Shown: positions 28,149-37,292, counted from the first letter of the stretch. The stretch: 64,000 bases of DNA from Pseudomonas solani (GCF_026072635.1 NZ_AP023081.1:3406501-3470500); one strand, 5' to 3'. The notes: a model not told the origin generated them from the sequence alone. Numbers and translations are program-made.

Positions 28149-30596
28149 ATGGAATACCTCGACGACAACGCGGCGCCCATCGGTGCCCGCAACGAATACG
28201 TGCTCTCGCCGCTCTGGAAGGACCTCTTCCCCGAGGGGCTGCTGGGCCGGCTCAACGCCAACCCCTTCCTCGTGGCCTGCCGCAACGGCGCGGTCAGCCT
28301 CGACCAGGTGCGCCATTTCCTCATCCAGCACCACTACTACTCGCAGTACTTCACCCGCTACCTCTGCGCGCTGATGGGCGGCATCGCCGACCAGGGCGAG
28401 TTCAAGTCGCTGTCCTGCAACCTCACCGAGGAACTCTCCGGTGGCGACAGCGTGGACATCTCCCACGCCGAGCTGTACCGCCGCTCCATGGACCTGATGT
28501 CGGCACCGCCGCGCAGCCGCCCGCTGCTGCCCGGCACCCGCCAGCTCATCGACGGCATGTTCCGCCACTGCCGCAGCAGCGACCCCATAGACGGTCTGGC
28601 CGCCCTGTGCCTCGGCGCCGAGGCCATAGTCCCGCTGATCTACGGCCCGGTGCTCGATGCCCTGCGCAGCCACAACGCGCCCCGCGAGGCCGAGCACTTC
28701 TTCGTGCTGCACATCGAGGAGGACGAGGACCACGCCATCGTCATGCGCGAGATCATCGACCGCATGCTCGTCGAGCGGCCCTACCTGCGTGCCCGTGTCA
28801 TCGCCATCGGCGAGGAGATGGTGCACCTGCGCATGGCCATGCTCACCGAACTGGCCCAGGGCCCCAGCAGCCAGCCCCTTGGTGCCGCCAGCACCCTGAT
28901 GGGCGCCGACGCATTGCAAACGCTGCGCGCCGACGCCTCCCTCGGCAGCGGCAACTTCCTCGACCGTTGCCTGGCATTGAGCACCACCCCCGACGAGCCG
29001 TTCCTGTTCCTCGACAAGCCCCTGACCCTGCTGCGCGGCACGCCGGTCGGCGCCCTGTCGCTCAATGACCTGCAGCACCACCGCATGGCCCTGGCCGCCT
29101 GGTACCTGGAGCAGGGCGTGAAGCCCGGCGACGTGGTTGCCGTCACCGTCGAAGACGGCCTCGCGCCGCTGCTGCACTACCTGGCGCTGACCAGCCTGGG
29201 TGCGGCCATCTCGCTGATGAACCCAGCCATGCCGGCCGAGTTCGGCATTGCCTACATGGACGAGAACGGCTTCGAGCGCCTGGTGACCGACGCCGTCACC
29301 CTGATCACCAGCGACTTCGCCCGGCAGTGGCGCGATGCCGGCCGCCCGGTACTCGATGTCACCCGCGCCGCCCTCGACCCGGCGCCGCGCATGCCCGCCT
29401 GGTGGCCGCTGGAGCCGCAGGACTCCACCCTGGTGATGCTCAGCCACACCTCCGGTACCACCGGCCTGCCCAAGGCGGTGCGCTTCGAGCACCGGCAGTT
29501 CTTCATGGGCAAGCGGGCCCGCATCGGGCGCTTCGCCGAAGGTCCGGACGAGCGCTTCCTCAGCGCCCTGCCGCAGTCCCACTCGGCGGCCATCAGCCAC
29601 CTGGAAACCGCCATCCTCCACGGCATTCCCACCTTCGTCCTCGGTACCCAGCAGGGCGAGGCGCTGCGCGAAGCCATCCAGCGCTTTGCGCCGACCACGG
29701 TGGCGGCCTTCCCGCGCAGCTACGTGCTGCTGGTCGAAGGCGGCATCGGCCATGACGAGTTCCCCACCGTGCGCCGCTGGTTCGCCATGGGCGATGCCTC
29801 GCACCAGAGCCATATCCGCCAGGTACTCGAAGGCGCGCCGCAATCGCGCTTCATCGACGCCTTCGGCAGCTCCGAACTGGGCATGGCGCTGTTCCGCAGC
29901 GAATCGACCCTCGATGCCGTCGCCGCCCAGCGCTGCATCGGCCGCCCGGTGGACATCGCCGTGGCCAAGGTGCTCGACCCGCACAGCGGCGACGAAGTGA
30001 AGCCCGGCGAAGTCGGCCTGCTCGCCGTGCGCTCGCCCACCGTCACCTCCGGCTACTGGAAGCAGCCGCAGAAGACCGTCGACGCCTGGCGCGGCGGCTA
30101 CTTCCTCACCGGTGACATCGCCTTCTGCAAGGACGGCGAGTTCTTCCAGATCGACCGCGCGGTGGACGTCATCGAGTCGCCCGCCGGCGCCCTGCACACC
30201 CTCCAGCTGGAGGAAGCGGCGCAGCAGGTGGAAAGCGTCTGCGACGTCACCGTGGTCGGCGTCGACCCGGCCCGCAGCGGCGGTGTCGGCCTGGTCGCCC
30301 TGGTGCTGCCCGACCGCTATGCGGGCGACCCGGCCACCATCGCCTCCCGTGTGCTGCGCACCCTGCACGAGGCCTGCGCCCAGCGCGGCGTGATCGTCGC
30401 CGAGGGCTTCATCGCCGTCGCCGTGGTCAGTGACCTGGCGTTCCTGCCGGTCGGCGCCACCGGCAAGGTGCTCAAGCGTCACCTGCGTGGCGTGGCCCAG
30501 GCGCTGCTGACCGGGGAGGGCGGGCACCAGGTGCTGCACCTGCTGCGCCCGGCCCTCGCCGATCGCCAACTCGCCGCTGCCGGGCACGGGCTCTGA
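28149..30596 (+). CDS. Fusion: haem-oxygenase-like diiron oxidase domain + AMP-forming (ANL) ligase
   Basis: 815 residues in two domains. Residues 1-240 look like an iron-containing redox enzyme (HDO fold). Candidate ligands are Glu94/95, His106, Glu158, and an H-x3-D-x2-H element at His188, Asp192, His195. Family members do N-oxygenation, C-C cleavage and self-sacrificing reactions. Residues about 280-815 form an ANL adenylating enzyme: P-loop MLSHTSGTTGLPKAV (430-444), A5 FGSSELGMA (572-580), A7 YFLTGDIAF (651-659), and A10 PVGATGKVLK with the catalytic lysine at 773 or 776. The A8 hinge (DRAVDVIESPAGA) departs from consensus. The joined start at 28149 has GGGAGA upstream. No carrier-protein domain is present in the cluster, so the ligase may make an acyl-AMP or CoA thioester; substrate (an aminohydroxybenzoate) is inference. 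Confidence 0.82.
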   Translation: MEYLDDNAAPIGARNEYVLSPLWKDLFPEGLLGRLNANPFLVACRNGAVSLDQVRHFLIQHHYYSQYFTRYLCALMGGIADQGEFKSLSCNLTEELSGGDSVDISHAELYRRSMDLMSAPPRSRPLLPGTRQLIDGMFRHCRSSDPIDGLAALCLGAEAIVPLIYGPVLDALRSHNAPREAEHFFVLHIEEDEDHAIVMREIIDRMLVERPYLRARVIAIGEEMVHLRMAMLTELAQGPSSQPLGAASTLMGADALQTLRADASLGSGNFLDRCLALSTTPDEPFLFLDKPLTLLRGTPVGALSLNDLQHHRMALAAWYLEQGVKPGDVVAVTVEDGLAPLLHYLALTSLGAAISLMNPAMPAEFGIAYMDENGFERLVTDAVTLITSDFARQWRDAGRPVLDVTRAALDPAPRMPAWWPLEPQDSTLVMLSHTSGTTGLPKAVRFEHRQFFMGKRARIGRFAEGPDERFLSALPQSHSAAISHLETAILHGIPTFVLGTQQGEALREAIQRFAPTTVAAFPRSYVLLVEGGIGHDEFPTVRRWFAMGDASHQSHIRQVLEGAPQSRFIDAFGSSELGMALFRSESTLDAVAAQRCIGRPVDIAVAKVLDPHSGDEVKPGEVGLLAVRSPTVTSGYWKQPQKTVDAWRGGYFLTGDIAFCKDGEFFQIDRAVDVIESPAGALHTLQLEEAAQQVESVCDVTVVGVDPARSGGVGLVALVLPDRYAGDPATIASRVLRTLHEACAQRGVIVAEGFIAVAVVSDLAFLPVGATGKVLKRHLRGVAQALLTGEGGHQVLHLLRPALADRQLAAAGHGL

Positions 30597-30631
30597 GCCC
30601 CGCGCCGGTTATCCACAGAAGGAATCTCAGC

Positions 30632-31345
30632 ATGACTCAAGCAATCCAGGAGGCCGGCGCACTGGCGTCGGTCCGCCAGCGCCTCGCGGCTGCCGAGGCC
30701 GATGGGCAGACCGAATACGAATGCATGGGCCGCGATTTCGTGGTGCATGAGGGGGTGTTCCCGCCGACCCACTTCCAGTCCACCGGCATCTTCACCCGCC
30801 ACCTGCCCTACCCACGGGGCGGGCGCTTCCTCGAGATCGGCTGCGGCGCCGGCGTTACCGCCGTCACCGCCGCCCTCGAGGGCTGCCGCGAGGTGGTGGC
30901 CAGCGACATCAGCGAGGCTGCCGTGTGCAACACCCGCGCCAATGCGGCGCGGCATGGCGTCACCGGGGTGATGTCGGTCCGCCAGGGCGACCTGTTCAAG
31001 GTGCTGGAGGCGGGCGAGCGTTTCGACGTCATCTTCTGGAATTCCAACTTCGTCTTCGTCGAGGCGGAACACGTGTTCGACAAGGCCATCATGCTGGCCT
31101 TCTGCGACCCGGGTTACGCCGCCCACAAGCGCTTCCTCGACGAGGCGCCGGACTACCTCGCCGAAGGCGGCCTGCTGCTGATGGGCTTCAGCAGCCAGGG
31201 CGACGGCAGCGCGCTGGAGGCGATGCTCGCCGAGCACGGTTACGGCGCGCGGCTGCTGTCCTCGGTGACCGGCCAGGGCACAGGCGCGCCACGCTACGAC
31301 ATCCTCCAGCTCCTGCCGGGTGCGCACGCATCCGCAGGCGCCTGA
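30632..31345 (+). CDS. SAM-dependent methyltransferase (small-domain/HemK-like)
   Basis: 237 residues with a class I Rossmann methyltransferase core. Motif I is FLEIGCGAG at 66-74, the acidic motif II is VASDIS at 89-94, and the position of the NPPY motif of HemK-like enzymes holds WNSNF at 136-140. The loss of the proline pair suggests a small-molecule substrate over glutamine or adenine N-methylation. It lies 35 bases after the fusion gene and 22 bases before the flavin hydroxylase, so it is in the operon. Likely role: O- or N-methylation of the aminophenol product (inference). Confidence 0.8.
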   Translation: MTQAIQEAGALASVRQRLAAAEADGQTEYECMGRDFVVHEGVFPPTHFQSTGIFTRHLPYPRGGRFLEIGCGAGVTAVTAALEGCREVVASDISEAAVCNTRANAARHGVTGVMSVRQGDLFKVLEAGERFDVIFWNSNFVFVEAEHVFDKAIMLAFCDPGYAAHKRFLDEAPDYLAEGGLLLMGFSSQGDGSALEAMLAEHGYGARLLSSVTGQGTGAPRYDILQLLPGAHASAGA

Positions 31346-31367
31346 CCGGCAGCGACGGAGGCTCATC

Positions 31368-33098
31368 GTGAGCACAGGCCAGAAGACCCAGCACGCCGCC
31401 GTGGCCATCGTCGGCGGTGGCCCCGTGGGCATGATGCTCGCGCTGTTCCTGGACCACCATGGCGTGCCCGTGGTGCTGTTCAACAGCGAGCGCAACACCC
31501 GCTGGCACCCCAAGGGCAATACCCACAACTCGCGCACCATGGAGCACTACCGGCGCCTGGGCCTGGCGGAGGCCATCCGCCGTCTCGGCCTGCCCCTGGA
31601 CCACCCGCGCGACGTCGCCTACTTCACTCGCCTCAACGCCTGGGAACTGGCGCGGCTGGACATGCCGTCCGAGCGCGAGCGCATGGCGGCCGCACGCAGC
31701 GCCGAGGACACCGACCAGGTGCCCGAGCCGCTGCTGCGGGCCAACCAGATGTACGTCGAGCGCTTCCTGCTCGAACACATCCGCACCCGGCCCAACATCC
31801 AGCTGCGCTTCGGCTGGAGGGTCAGCGGCTTCGAACAGGACGCCGACGGCGTGCGCCTGATCGCCGTGGAAAGCGCCAGCGGCGAAGCCATCGAGCACTG
31901 GACCGCCGACTACCTGGTGGGCTGCGACGGTGGCCAGAGCTTCGTCCGCCGCACCCTCGGCATCGGCTACCTGGGGCCAGACGGCTCCAGTGGCGGCTTC
32001 CTCAGCGGGCGCATGTTCTCCAGCCACGTGCGCATCCCCGCGCTGCACCGCGACATCCTCGCCGGGCGCAAGGCCTGGATGTACAACGTGGTGGCGCCCG
32101 ATGCGCGCATGCTGCTGATCAGCCTGGACGGCGCGGACGAGTTCCTGCTCATGACCCAGGCGCGCTCCCATGACGAGATGCCCCAGGACGACCGGGTCAT
32201 CGCCGCCATTCGCCAGGGCATCGGCGCCGAGGTCGGCGTCGAGGTGCTGGCCCACGCCGTCTGGCACGGCGGCCTGGCTCTGGTGGCCGAGCGCTTCTCC
32301 GATCGCCGGGTGTTCCTCGCCGGCGATGCCACCCACCTGTTCTCGCCCACCGGCGGCTTCGGCATGAACACCGGCATCGACGGCGCCGCCAACCTCGCCT
32401 GGAAGCTGGCCGCCGCGGTGCAGGGCTGGGCCGGTGAAGGGTTGCTGGCTTCCTACGAGGCGGAGCGGCGCCCGGTCACCCTGCGCAACACCGAGGCCGC
32501 GCGCCAGCTCACCCAACGGGTGGGCAAGGTGGAAGTGCCCGCCGCCGTCGAGGCGCGGGGCACCGAGGGCGAGCGCGCCCGTGCCCGACTCGGTGTTTCG
32601 TTGCGTGGTTTCCGTGGCCAGTTCACTTCCATCGGTGTGGAGCTGGGCGCGCGCTACGACGGCTCGCCCATCGTCTGGCAGCAAGGTCAGCCGCCCGAGG
32701 ACGACCCCCTGCACTACCGACCCAGCACCGTGCCCGGCGGGCGCTTGCCGCACCTGTGGCTGCCGGCGGGTGAGGGCTCGCGACGCTCGGTATTCGACCT
32801 GCTCGGCAGCGGCTTCACCCTGCTGCGCAACGGCCCTGATGCGCCGTCGGTGGAGCGCCTGCGCGATGCCGCCGCCGCCCGTGGCATTCCGCTGACGGTG
32901 GTGGAACTGCCGGCCAGCGCCCGTGACTGCTACCGCTGCGGATTGCTGCTGGTGCGCCCCGACCAGCACATCGGCTGGCGCGGCGATGCGGTGCCGGAAG
33001 ACGCCGGCGCGGTACTGGAAAAACTCGTGGGCCACGGCTGTGCCGTGAGCCCGAAGGATGGCCAGGCGCTGGGTAGCGTCCTGGGTGCGGTTGGCTAG
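31368..33098 (+). CDS. FAD-dependent aromatic hydroxylase (PHBH/phenol hydroxylase type)
   Basis: Class A flavoprotein monooxygenase, 576 residues. FAD motif AIVGGGPVG at 13-21, the DG motif CDGGQSFVRR at about 186-195, and the GD motif AGDATHLFSPTGGFGMNTGIDGA at about 318-340. A C-terminal thioredoxin-like domain (about 450-576, ending LLVRPDQHIGWRGD) places it with phenol hydroxylase, MhpA and polyketide hydroxylases. The start is a GTG at 31368 behind GACGGAGG; a longer in-frame extension overlaps the methyltransferase. Likely hydroxylates the aromatic ring, as the flavin enzyme does in cremeomycin biosynthesis; substrate unknown. Confidence 0.85.
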   Translation: MSTGQKTQHAAVAIVGGGPVGMMLALFLDHHGVPVVLFNSERNTRWHPKGNTHNSRTMEHYRRLGLAEAIRRLGLPLDHPRDVAYFTRLNAWELARLDMPSERERMAAARSAEDTDQVPEPLLRANQMYVERFLLEHIRTRPNIQLRFGWRVSGFEQDADGVRLIAVESASGEAIEHWTADYLVGCDGGQSFVRRTLGIGYLGPDGSSGGFLSGRMFSSHVRIPALHRDILAGRKAWMYNVVAPDARMLLISLDGADEFLLMTQARSHDEMPQDDRVIAAIRQGIGAEVGVEVLAHAVWHGGLALVAERFSDRRVFLAGDATHLFSPTGGFGMNTGIDGAANLAWKLAAAVQGWAGEGLLASYEAERRPVTLRNTEAARQLTQRVGKVEVPAAVEARGTEGERARARLGVSLRGFRGQFTSIGVELGARYDGSPIVWQQGQPPEDDPLHYRPSTVPGGRLPHLWLPAGEGSRRSVFDLLGSGFTLLRNGPDAPSVERLRDAAAARGIPLTVVELPASARDCYRCGLLLVRPDQHIGWRGDAVPEDAGAVLEKLVGHGCAVSPKDGQALGSVLGAVG

Positions 33099-33134
33099 AT
33101 CAACGACCGGGTCACTGACCCGCAAGGAGGATGT

Positions 33135-33859
33135 ATGAGCTCACTGGAAGCTGGCTTCGACACCGGCGAGATGCTGGAACAGGACCTGCAGTCGGACTAC
33201 GCCGAGGATGCCGAGGAGAACGCGGCGGCCTTCGCCCTGATCGAGGACGACCCCAACCCGCAAGTGGTCAACGGCGAACCGGAAGGCGCCTCGATCCGCT
33301 TCGTGAAGACCGGCGAGACCACCCGTGGCCGCTACCTGATGGCCAAGGTGGAAATCCCCCGGGCTCGGGCCCGCCGCTGCACGTGCACACCCGCACGGAC
33401 GAGTGGTTCTACGCCCCTGACGGTGGTGTGGTGATGCTCATGGGCACCCGCACCTACACCGACATGGACAACCCGCCGGACGTTTCCGGGCGCGACACCA
33501 TCCGCATGATCCCCATGAAGAAGGGCGCCATGGTCTTCGGCCGGCGCAACCACATCCATGGCTTCCTCAACATCTCCGACAAGACCGTGATGATGTGGCT
33601 GGTGTGGACCCCCGACACCCCCGAAGTGACCCTCAAGGATTACTTCGAATCCATCGCCCGGCCGATCCTCCCGGGCGTCCGTGGCGCACGCAACAACCCC
33701 ATCGTGCAGCTCAAGGCGGTCAGCGAGGCGCGCGACTACGGAATGATGTTCAGCACCGACTTCTGGCAGTACGCCGAGAAGGTGGAGGAGGGCGAGGCGC
33801 CCTTCGGCAAGAACCTGGACGGCCTGATCAGGCTGTTCGAATCCGCCAAGCAGGCGTGA
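33135..33859 (+). pseudogene. Cupin-domain protein, reading frame broken by a one-base loss in a C run
   Basis: The first 74 codons run from ATG 33135 (AAGGAGG four bases upstream) to the C5 run at 33356-33360. The reading then continues sensibly only in the -1 frame to the stop at 33859. Restoring one C gives a roughly 241-residue cupin with both motifs: PPLHVHTRTDEWFYAPDGG and GRRNHIHGFLN, i.e. two His, one Glu-equivalent region and a distal His for a metal. Cupins in aromatic pathways include dioxygenases and isomerases. Because the rest of the gene shows no decay and another gene in this window has the same kind of error, a sequencing or assembly error is more likely than true inactivation. 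Confidence 0.78.
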
Positions 33860-33894
33860 AACACGGGACAACCCAACAAGGAACGAGGTGACAC

Positions 33895-34659
33895 ATGAGT
33901 ATTCTGGCGAACAAGACCGCGATCGTGACCGGGGCCAGCTCCGGCATCGGCTTCGAGGCCGCGAAGCTCTTCGCGAAAGAGGGCGCCAAGGTGGTGGCCG
34001 TGGCTCGTCGGGGCGAGGCCCTGGAGCGGCTGGTGGACGAGATCACCGCTGCTGGCGGCGTGGCCGTCGCCCTGGCCGGTGACATCAAGGATGAGCAGTG
34101 TGTGCGTGAGTCGGTGGCCCTGGCGGTGAGCCGTTTCGGCGGCCTCGACATCGCCTTCAACAACGCCGGCTCCATGGGCGCCCTGGGCGCGGTGACCGAT
34201 ATCTCCCTCGAAGGCTGGCACGACACGATCGACACCAACCTGACCAGCGCCTTCCTCTGCGCGCGCCACCAGATCCCCGAGCTGCTCAAGCGCCCCGGCG
34301 CCTCGCTGATCTTCACCTCGTCCTTCGTCGGCCACAGCGTCGGCTTCCCGGGCATGGCCGCCTACGCGGCGAGCAAGGCCGGGCTGGTGGGCCTGACCCG
34401 CACCCTGGCAGCCGAGTACGGCGGCCAGGGCCTGCGCGTCAACGTGCTGCTGCCCGGTGGCACCGACACCGAGATGGGCCGCGCCGCCGCCTCCACCCCG
34501 GAGCAGAAGGCCTTCGTCGAGAGCATCCACGCGCTCAAGCGCATGGCGCGCCCGGAAGAGATCGCCCAGTCGGCGCTGTACCTGGCGTCCGATGCCTCCA
34601 GCTTCGTCACCGGCACGACCCTGTTCGTGGAAGGCGGCGTGACCATCACCCGCACGTGA
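33895..34659 (+). CDS. Short-chain dehydrogenase/reductase 1
   Basis: 254-residue classical SDR. Cofactor motif TGASSGIG at 13-20, NNAG at about 90-93, catalytic Ser in FTSSFVGHS, and YAASK with the Tyr-Lys pair. R37-R38 after the second beta strand (VAVARRG) suggests NADP(H). A C-terminal FVEGGVTIT tail is typical. It lies 35 bases after the cupin gene. A role in redox adjustment of the pathway intermediate is inferred from position only. Confidence 0.88.
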   Translation: MSILANKTAIVTGASSGIGFEAAKLFAKEGAKVVAVARRGEALERLVDEITAAGGVAVALAGDIKDEQCVRESVALAVSRFGGLDIAFNNAGSMGALGAVTDISLEGWHDTIDTNLTSAFLCARHQIPELLKRPGASLIFTSSFVGHSVGFPGMAAYAASKAGLVGLTRTLAAEYGGQGLRVNVLLPGGTDTEMGRAAASTPEQKAFVESIHALKRMARPEEIAQSALYLASDASSFVTGTTLFVEGGVTITRT

Positions 34660-34715
34660 ACCGGCGGGGGCCTCGCGCCCCCGCCCCAGGAAGCCGACCC
34701 CGTTCAGGAACGAAC

Positions 34716-36434
34716 ATGAAGAAGCACAACGACTCCCCGTCGCTCGACGCCATCCGGGAGGGCGCAGCCGGCTTCGGCGCCTCCGGCCGTCGCGATTTCC
34801 TCACCCGCCTGCTGGCCCTCGGCGCGGGCGCCGGTGCCGCCGGCATGGGCCTGCTGCCCGCCGCCGCCCTGGCCGGCGAGCGCGATGGCCGCCCGGCCCA
34901 GCGCCTGGACTACGACTACGTGATAGTCGGCGCCGGTTCTTCTGGCTGCCTGCTGGCCGACCGCCTGTCCGCCACCGGCGCCTCGGTGCTGCTGATCGAA
35001 GCCGGCAGCCATCGCATCGACCAACCCAAGGTCCGCGAAGTGGCCCTGTGGCTGCAGAACATCGGCAGCGACACCGACTGGGCCCGCCAGAGCACCGCCC
35101 AGGCGCAGTTGGACAACCGTCAGCAGGCCCTGGCGGCCGGCAAGGTGGTGGGTGGCTCCGGCAGCATCAACGCGATGATATGGCTGCGCGGCGACCCCCG
35201 CGACCTGGCCCAGTGGCAACGCCATGTCGGCGGCCCCTGGACTGCCGAGGCGCTGCTCCGCGCCTATGACGACATGGCACGCCCGGTGGGCAGCCCCGGC
35301 AGCGGCCCCTCGCGCATCCGCGTCGGCCGCTACGCCGACCCGCACCCGCTCACCGCCGCCTACCTGGCCGCCAGCGGCGACACCGGGCTGCGCACCATCG
35401 AACTGAATGCCGGCCGCCCGCTCAATGGCGCCGGGGTCACCGAGGTCAACGCCACCGCCGACGGCTACCGGGTCGGCCCGGCCCAGGCCTTCCTGGTGCC
35501 GGCCCTGGCCCGCGCCAACCTCAGCGTGCTGGCCGATGCGCTGATCACCAACCTGATCATCCAGGGCAACCGCTGCCGGGGCGTGCGCGCGCTGGTGGAC
35601 AACGCCCTGGTGCAGATCCGCGCCAACCGCGAAACCATCCTCTGCGCCGGCACCTGCGAGTCGCCCAAGCTGCTGATGCTCTCCGGCATCGGCCCGCTGG
35701 ACGAGCTGCGCGCCCAGGGCATCCCGGTGCGCCAGCACCTGCCGGCGGTAGGGCGCAACCTGCAGGACCACCTGCTGCTGAGCCTGCAGTACCGCTCTCG
35801 GGTGTTCGTGCCGCCGCAGCTCTCCAACGGCGTGTCGACCATGTCGTACTACAGCAACGGCCCGGCGCACCTCGCCCCGGACGTGCAGGTGGCCGGCATG
35901 CAATACCCCTTCGGCCCGCTGCAGACGCCGGCCGGTGGCTCCTACACGCTGATCCCCTTCCTCGCCAAGCCGCGCAGCCGCGGCCGTGCGCGCCTGGCCG
36001 GCACGGACCCGCGCCAGAGCATGCTGCTGGACCCGGGCTACCTCGCCGAGCGCGTCGACCGCGACAACATGGTCTTCGCCCTCGAGCGCGGCCTGGCCCT
36101 GGGCGCGAGCCGCGCGCTGGCCAGCTTCAACGGCGGCCTCTACCCGGCCGACCCGCTGCGCACCTACGCCGAGAAGCTGGCCTTCATCGCCCGCAACGCC
36201 GGCCCCGGCCTGCACTACACCGGCACCTGCTCCGCCGGCCGTGACCCGGCCAGCAGCGTGGTGGACTCGCGCTTCCGGGTCTGGGGCGTGGACGGGTTGC
36301 GGGTGGTGGACGCCTCGGTGATCCCCGAGATGCCGGCGGTGAACATCCACGCCTCGGTGCTCTCGGTCGCCCAGCTCGCCGCGAAGGTACTGGTGGAGGA
36401 GCGCCGCTCGCACCACCACCACGCCACGGCCTGA
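34716..36434 (+). CDS. Tat-exported GMC-family FAD oxidoreductase
   Basis: 572 residues. The N-terminus has a twin-arginine signal (SGRRDFLTRLLALGAGAG, Arg25-Arg26) and a likely A-L-A cleavage site near residue 53, so the folded flavoprotein should act in the periplasm. GMC signatures: DYVIVGAGSSGCLLADRL (dinucleotide fold, about 68-84), GGSGSINAMIWLRG, AGTCESPKLLMLSGIGP, and the active-site His500 in HYTGTC with Asn543/His545 in PAVNIHAS. GMC enzymes oxidise alcohols or aldehydes. A short His-rich tail (HHHH) ends the protein. A terminal oxidation of the exported product is inference. Confidence 0.87.
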   Translation: MKKHNDSPSLDAIREGAAGFGASGRRDFLTRLLALGAGAGAAGMGLLPAAALAGERDGRPAQRLDYDYVIVGAGSSGCLLADRLSATGASVLLIEAGSHRIDQPKVREVALWLQNIGSDTDWARQSTAQAQLDNRQQALAAGKVVGGSGSINAMIWLRGDPRDLAQWQRHVGGPWTAEALLRAYDDMARPVGSPGSGPSRIRVGRYADPHPLTAAYLAASGDTGLRTIELNAGRPLNGAGVTEVNATADGYRVGPAQAFLVPALARANLSVLADALITNLIIQGNRCRGVRALVDNALVQIRANRETILCAGTCESPKLLMLSGIGPLDELRAQGIPVRQHLPAVGRNLQDHLLLSLQYRSRVFVPPQLSNGVSTMSYYSNGPAHLAPDVQVAGMQYPFGPLQTPAGGSYTLIPFLAKPRSRGRARLAGTDPRQSMLLDPGYLAERVDRDNMVFALERGLALGASRALASFNGGLYPADPLRTYAEKLAFIARNAGPGLHYTGTCSAGRDPASSVVDSRFRVWGVDGLRVVDASVIPEMPAVNIHASVLSVAQLAAKVLVEERRSHHHHATA

Positions 36435-36492
36435 ACCGACGCCCGCGCCCTTGGTGGCGCGGGCCTTCCCAACCCGAACCCGAGGCAACGCC

Positions 36493-37263
36493 ATGAAGAC
36501 CCTGTTGGCCGAGAAGGCCGAGCTGATCGACAAGAGCGTCGACGCCATGAACACCCACCTGGTGGCGACGGAGCGGCCGCTGCGCGAGAAGGTCGCGCTG
36601 ACCTGCCGCGTGCTCTTCACCCATGGGCACGACTCTGGCCTCGCCGGGCAGATCACCGCGCGCACCGGGGCTCCGGGGCGTTACCTGACCCAGCGCTTGG
36701 GCCTGGGCTTCGACGAGATCACCCCGGCCAACCTGCTGGAGGTGGACGAGGACCTGGTGGTGATGGCCGGCGACGGCATGGCCAACCCGGCCAACCGCTT
36801 CCATTCCTGGATCTACCGTGCGCGCCCGGACGTGAACTGCATCGTCCACACCCACCCCATGCACGCCAGCGCGCTGTCGCTGCTGGAGCGCCCGTTGAAG
36901 GTGGCGCACATGGACAGCTGCATGCTCTACGACGAGGTGTCCTTCCTCGCGCGCTGGCCGGGTGTGCCGGTGGGCAACGAGGAGGGCGAGCTGATCGCCT
37001 CGGTGTTGCAGCATCGCCGCGCCGCCCTGCTGGCCCACCACGGCCTGGTGATCGCTGCGCGTAGCGTCGAGGAAGCCTGCGTGCTCGCCGTGCAGGTGGA
37101 ACGCACCGCGCGCATGCAACTGCTGGCCGAGGCGGCGGGGGAAATCTGCGACATCGACCCGGGCCTGGCCCGCGAGGCCCACGACTGGATCCTCCAGCCC
37201 ACGCGCAGCCGCGCCACCTTCGACTACTTCGCCCGCCGCGCGCTGCGCGAGCTGCCCTTCTGA
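36493..37263 (+). CDS. Class II aldolase/adducin family protein
   Basis: 256 residues of the AraD-like fold. Metal ligands are visible as HTHPMH (His119, His121, with His124 nearby) and AHHG (His182/His183). Residues 50-90 hold the typical GQITART...DEITPANLLEVDED pattern. Members are zinc aldolases, epimerases or decarboxylases, and in aminocoumarin biosynthesis the related CloR/NovR proteins are non-haem iron oxygenases that shorten an aromatic side chain. Either chemistry is possible here. Operon gene, 58 bases after the GMC gene. Confidence 0.85.
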   Translation: MKTLLAEKAELIDKSVDAMNTHLVATERPLREKVALTCRVLFTHGHDSGLAGQITARTGAPGRYLTQRLGLGFDEITPANLLEVDEDLVVMAGDGMANPANRFHSWIYRARPDVNCIVHTHPMHASALSLLERPLKVAHMDSCMLYDEVSFLARWPGVPVGNEEGELIASVLQHRRAALLAHHGLVIAARSVEEACVLAVQVERTARMQLLAEAAGEICDIDPGLAREAHDWILQPTRSRATFDYFARRALRELPF

Positions 37264-37292
37264 CCCTTCACTTTCTTCACGAGGTTTCCGCC

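Noticed and set aside
30609..30617. Perfect DnaA-box sequence TTATCCACA before the methyltransferase gene, and another at 49229
   Set aside because: Single isolated copies far apart, no AT-rich unwinding region or partner boxes; expected by chance at this window size.
33350..33370. Programmed -1 frameshift in the cupin gene
   Set aside because: No slippery heptamer with downstream pseudoknot is evident, and the upstream-frame product would be meaningless; error or mutation is simpler.
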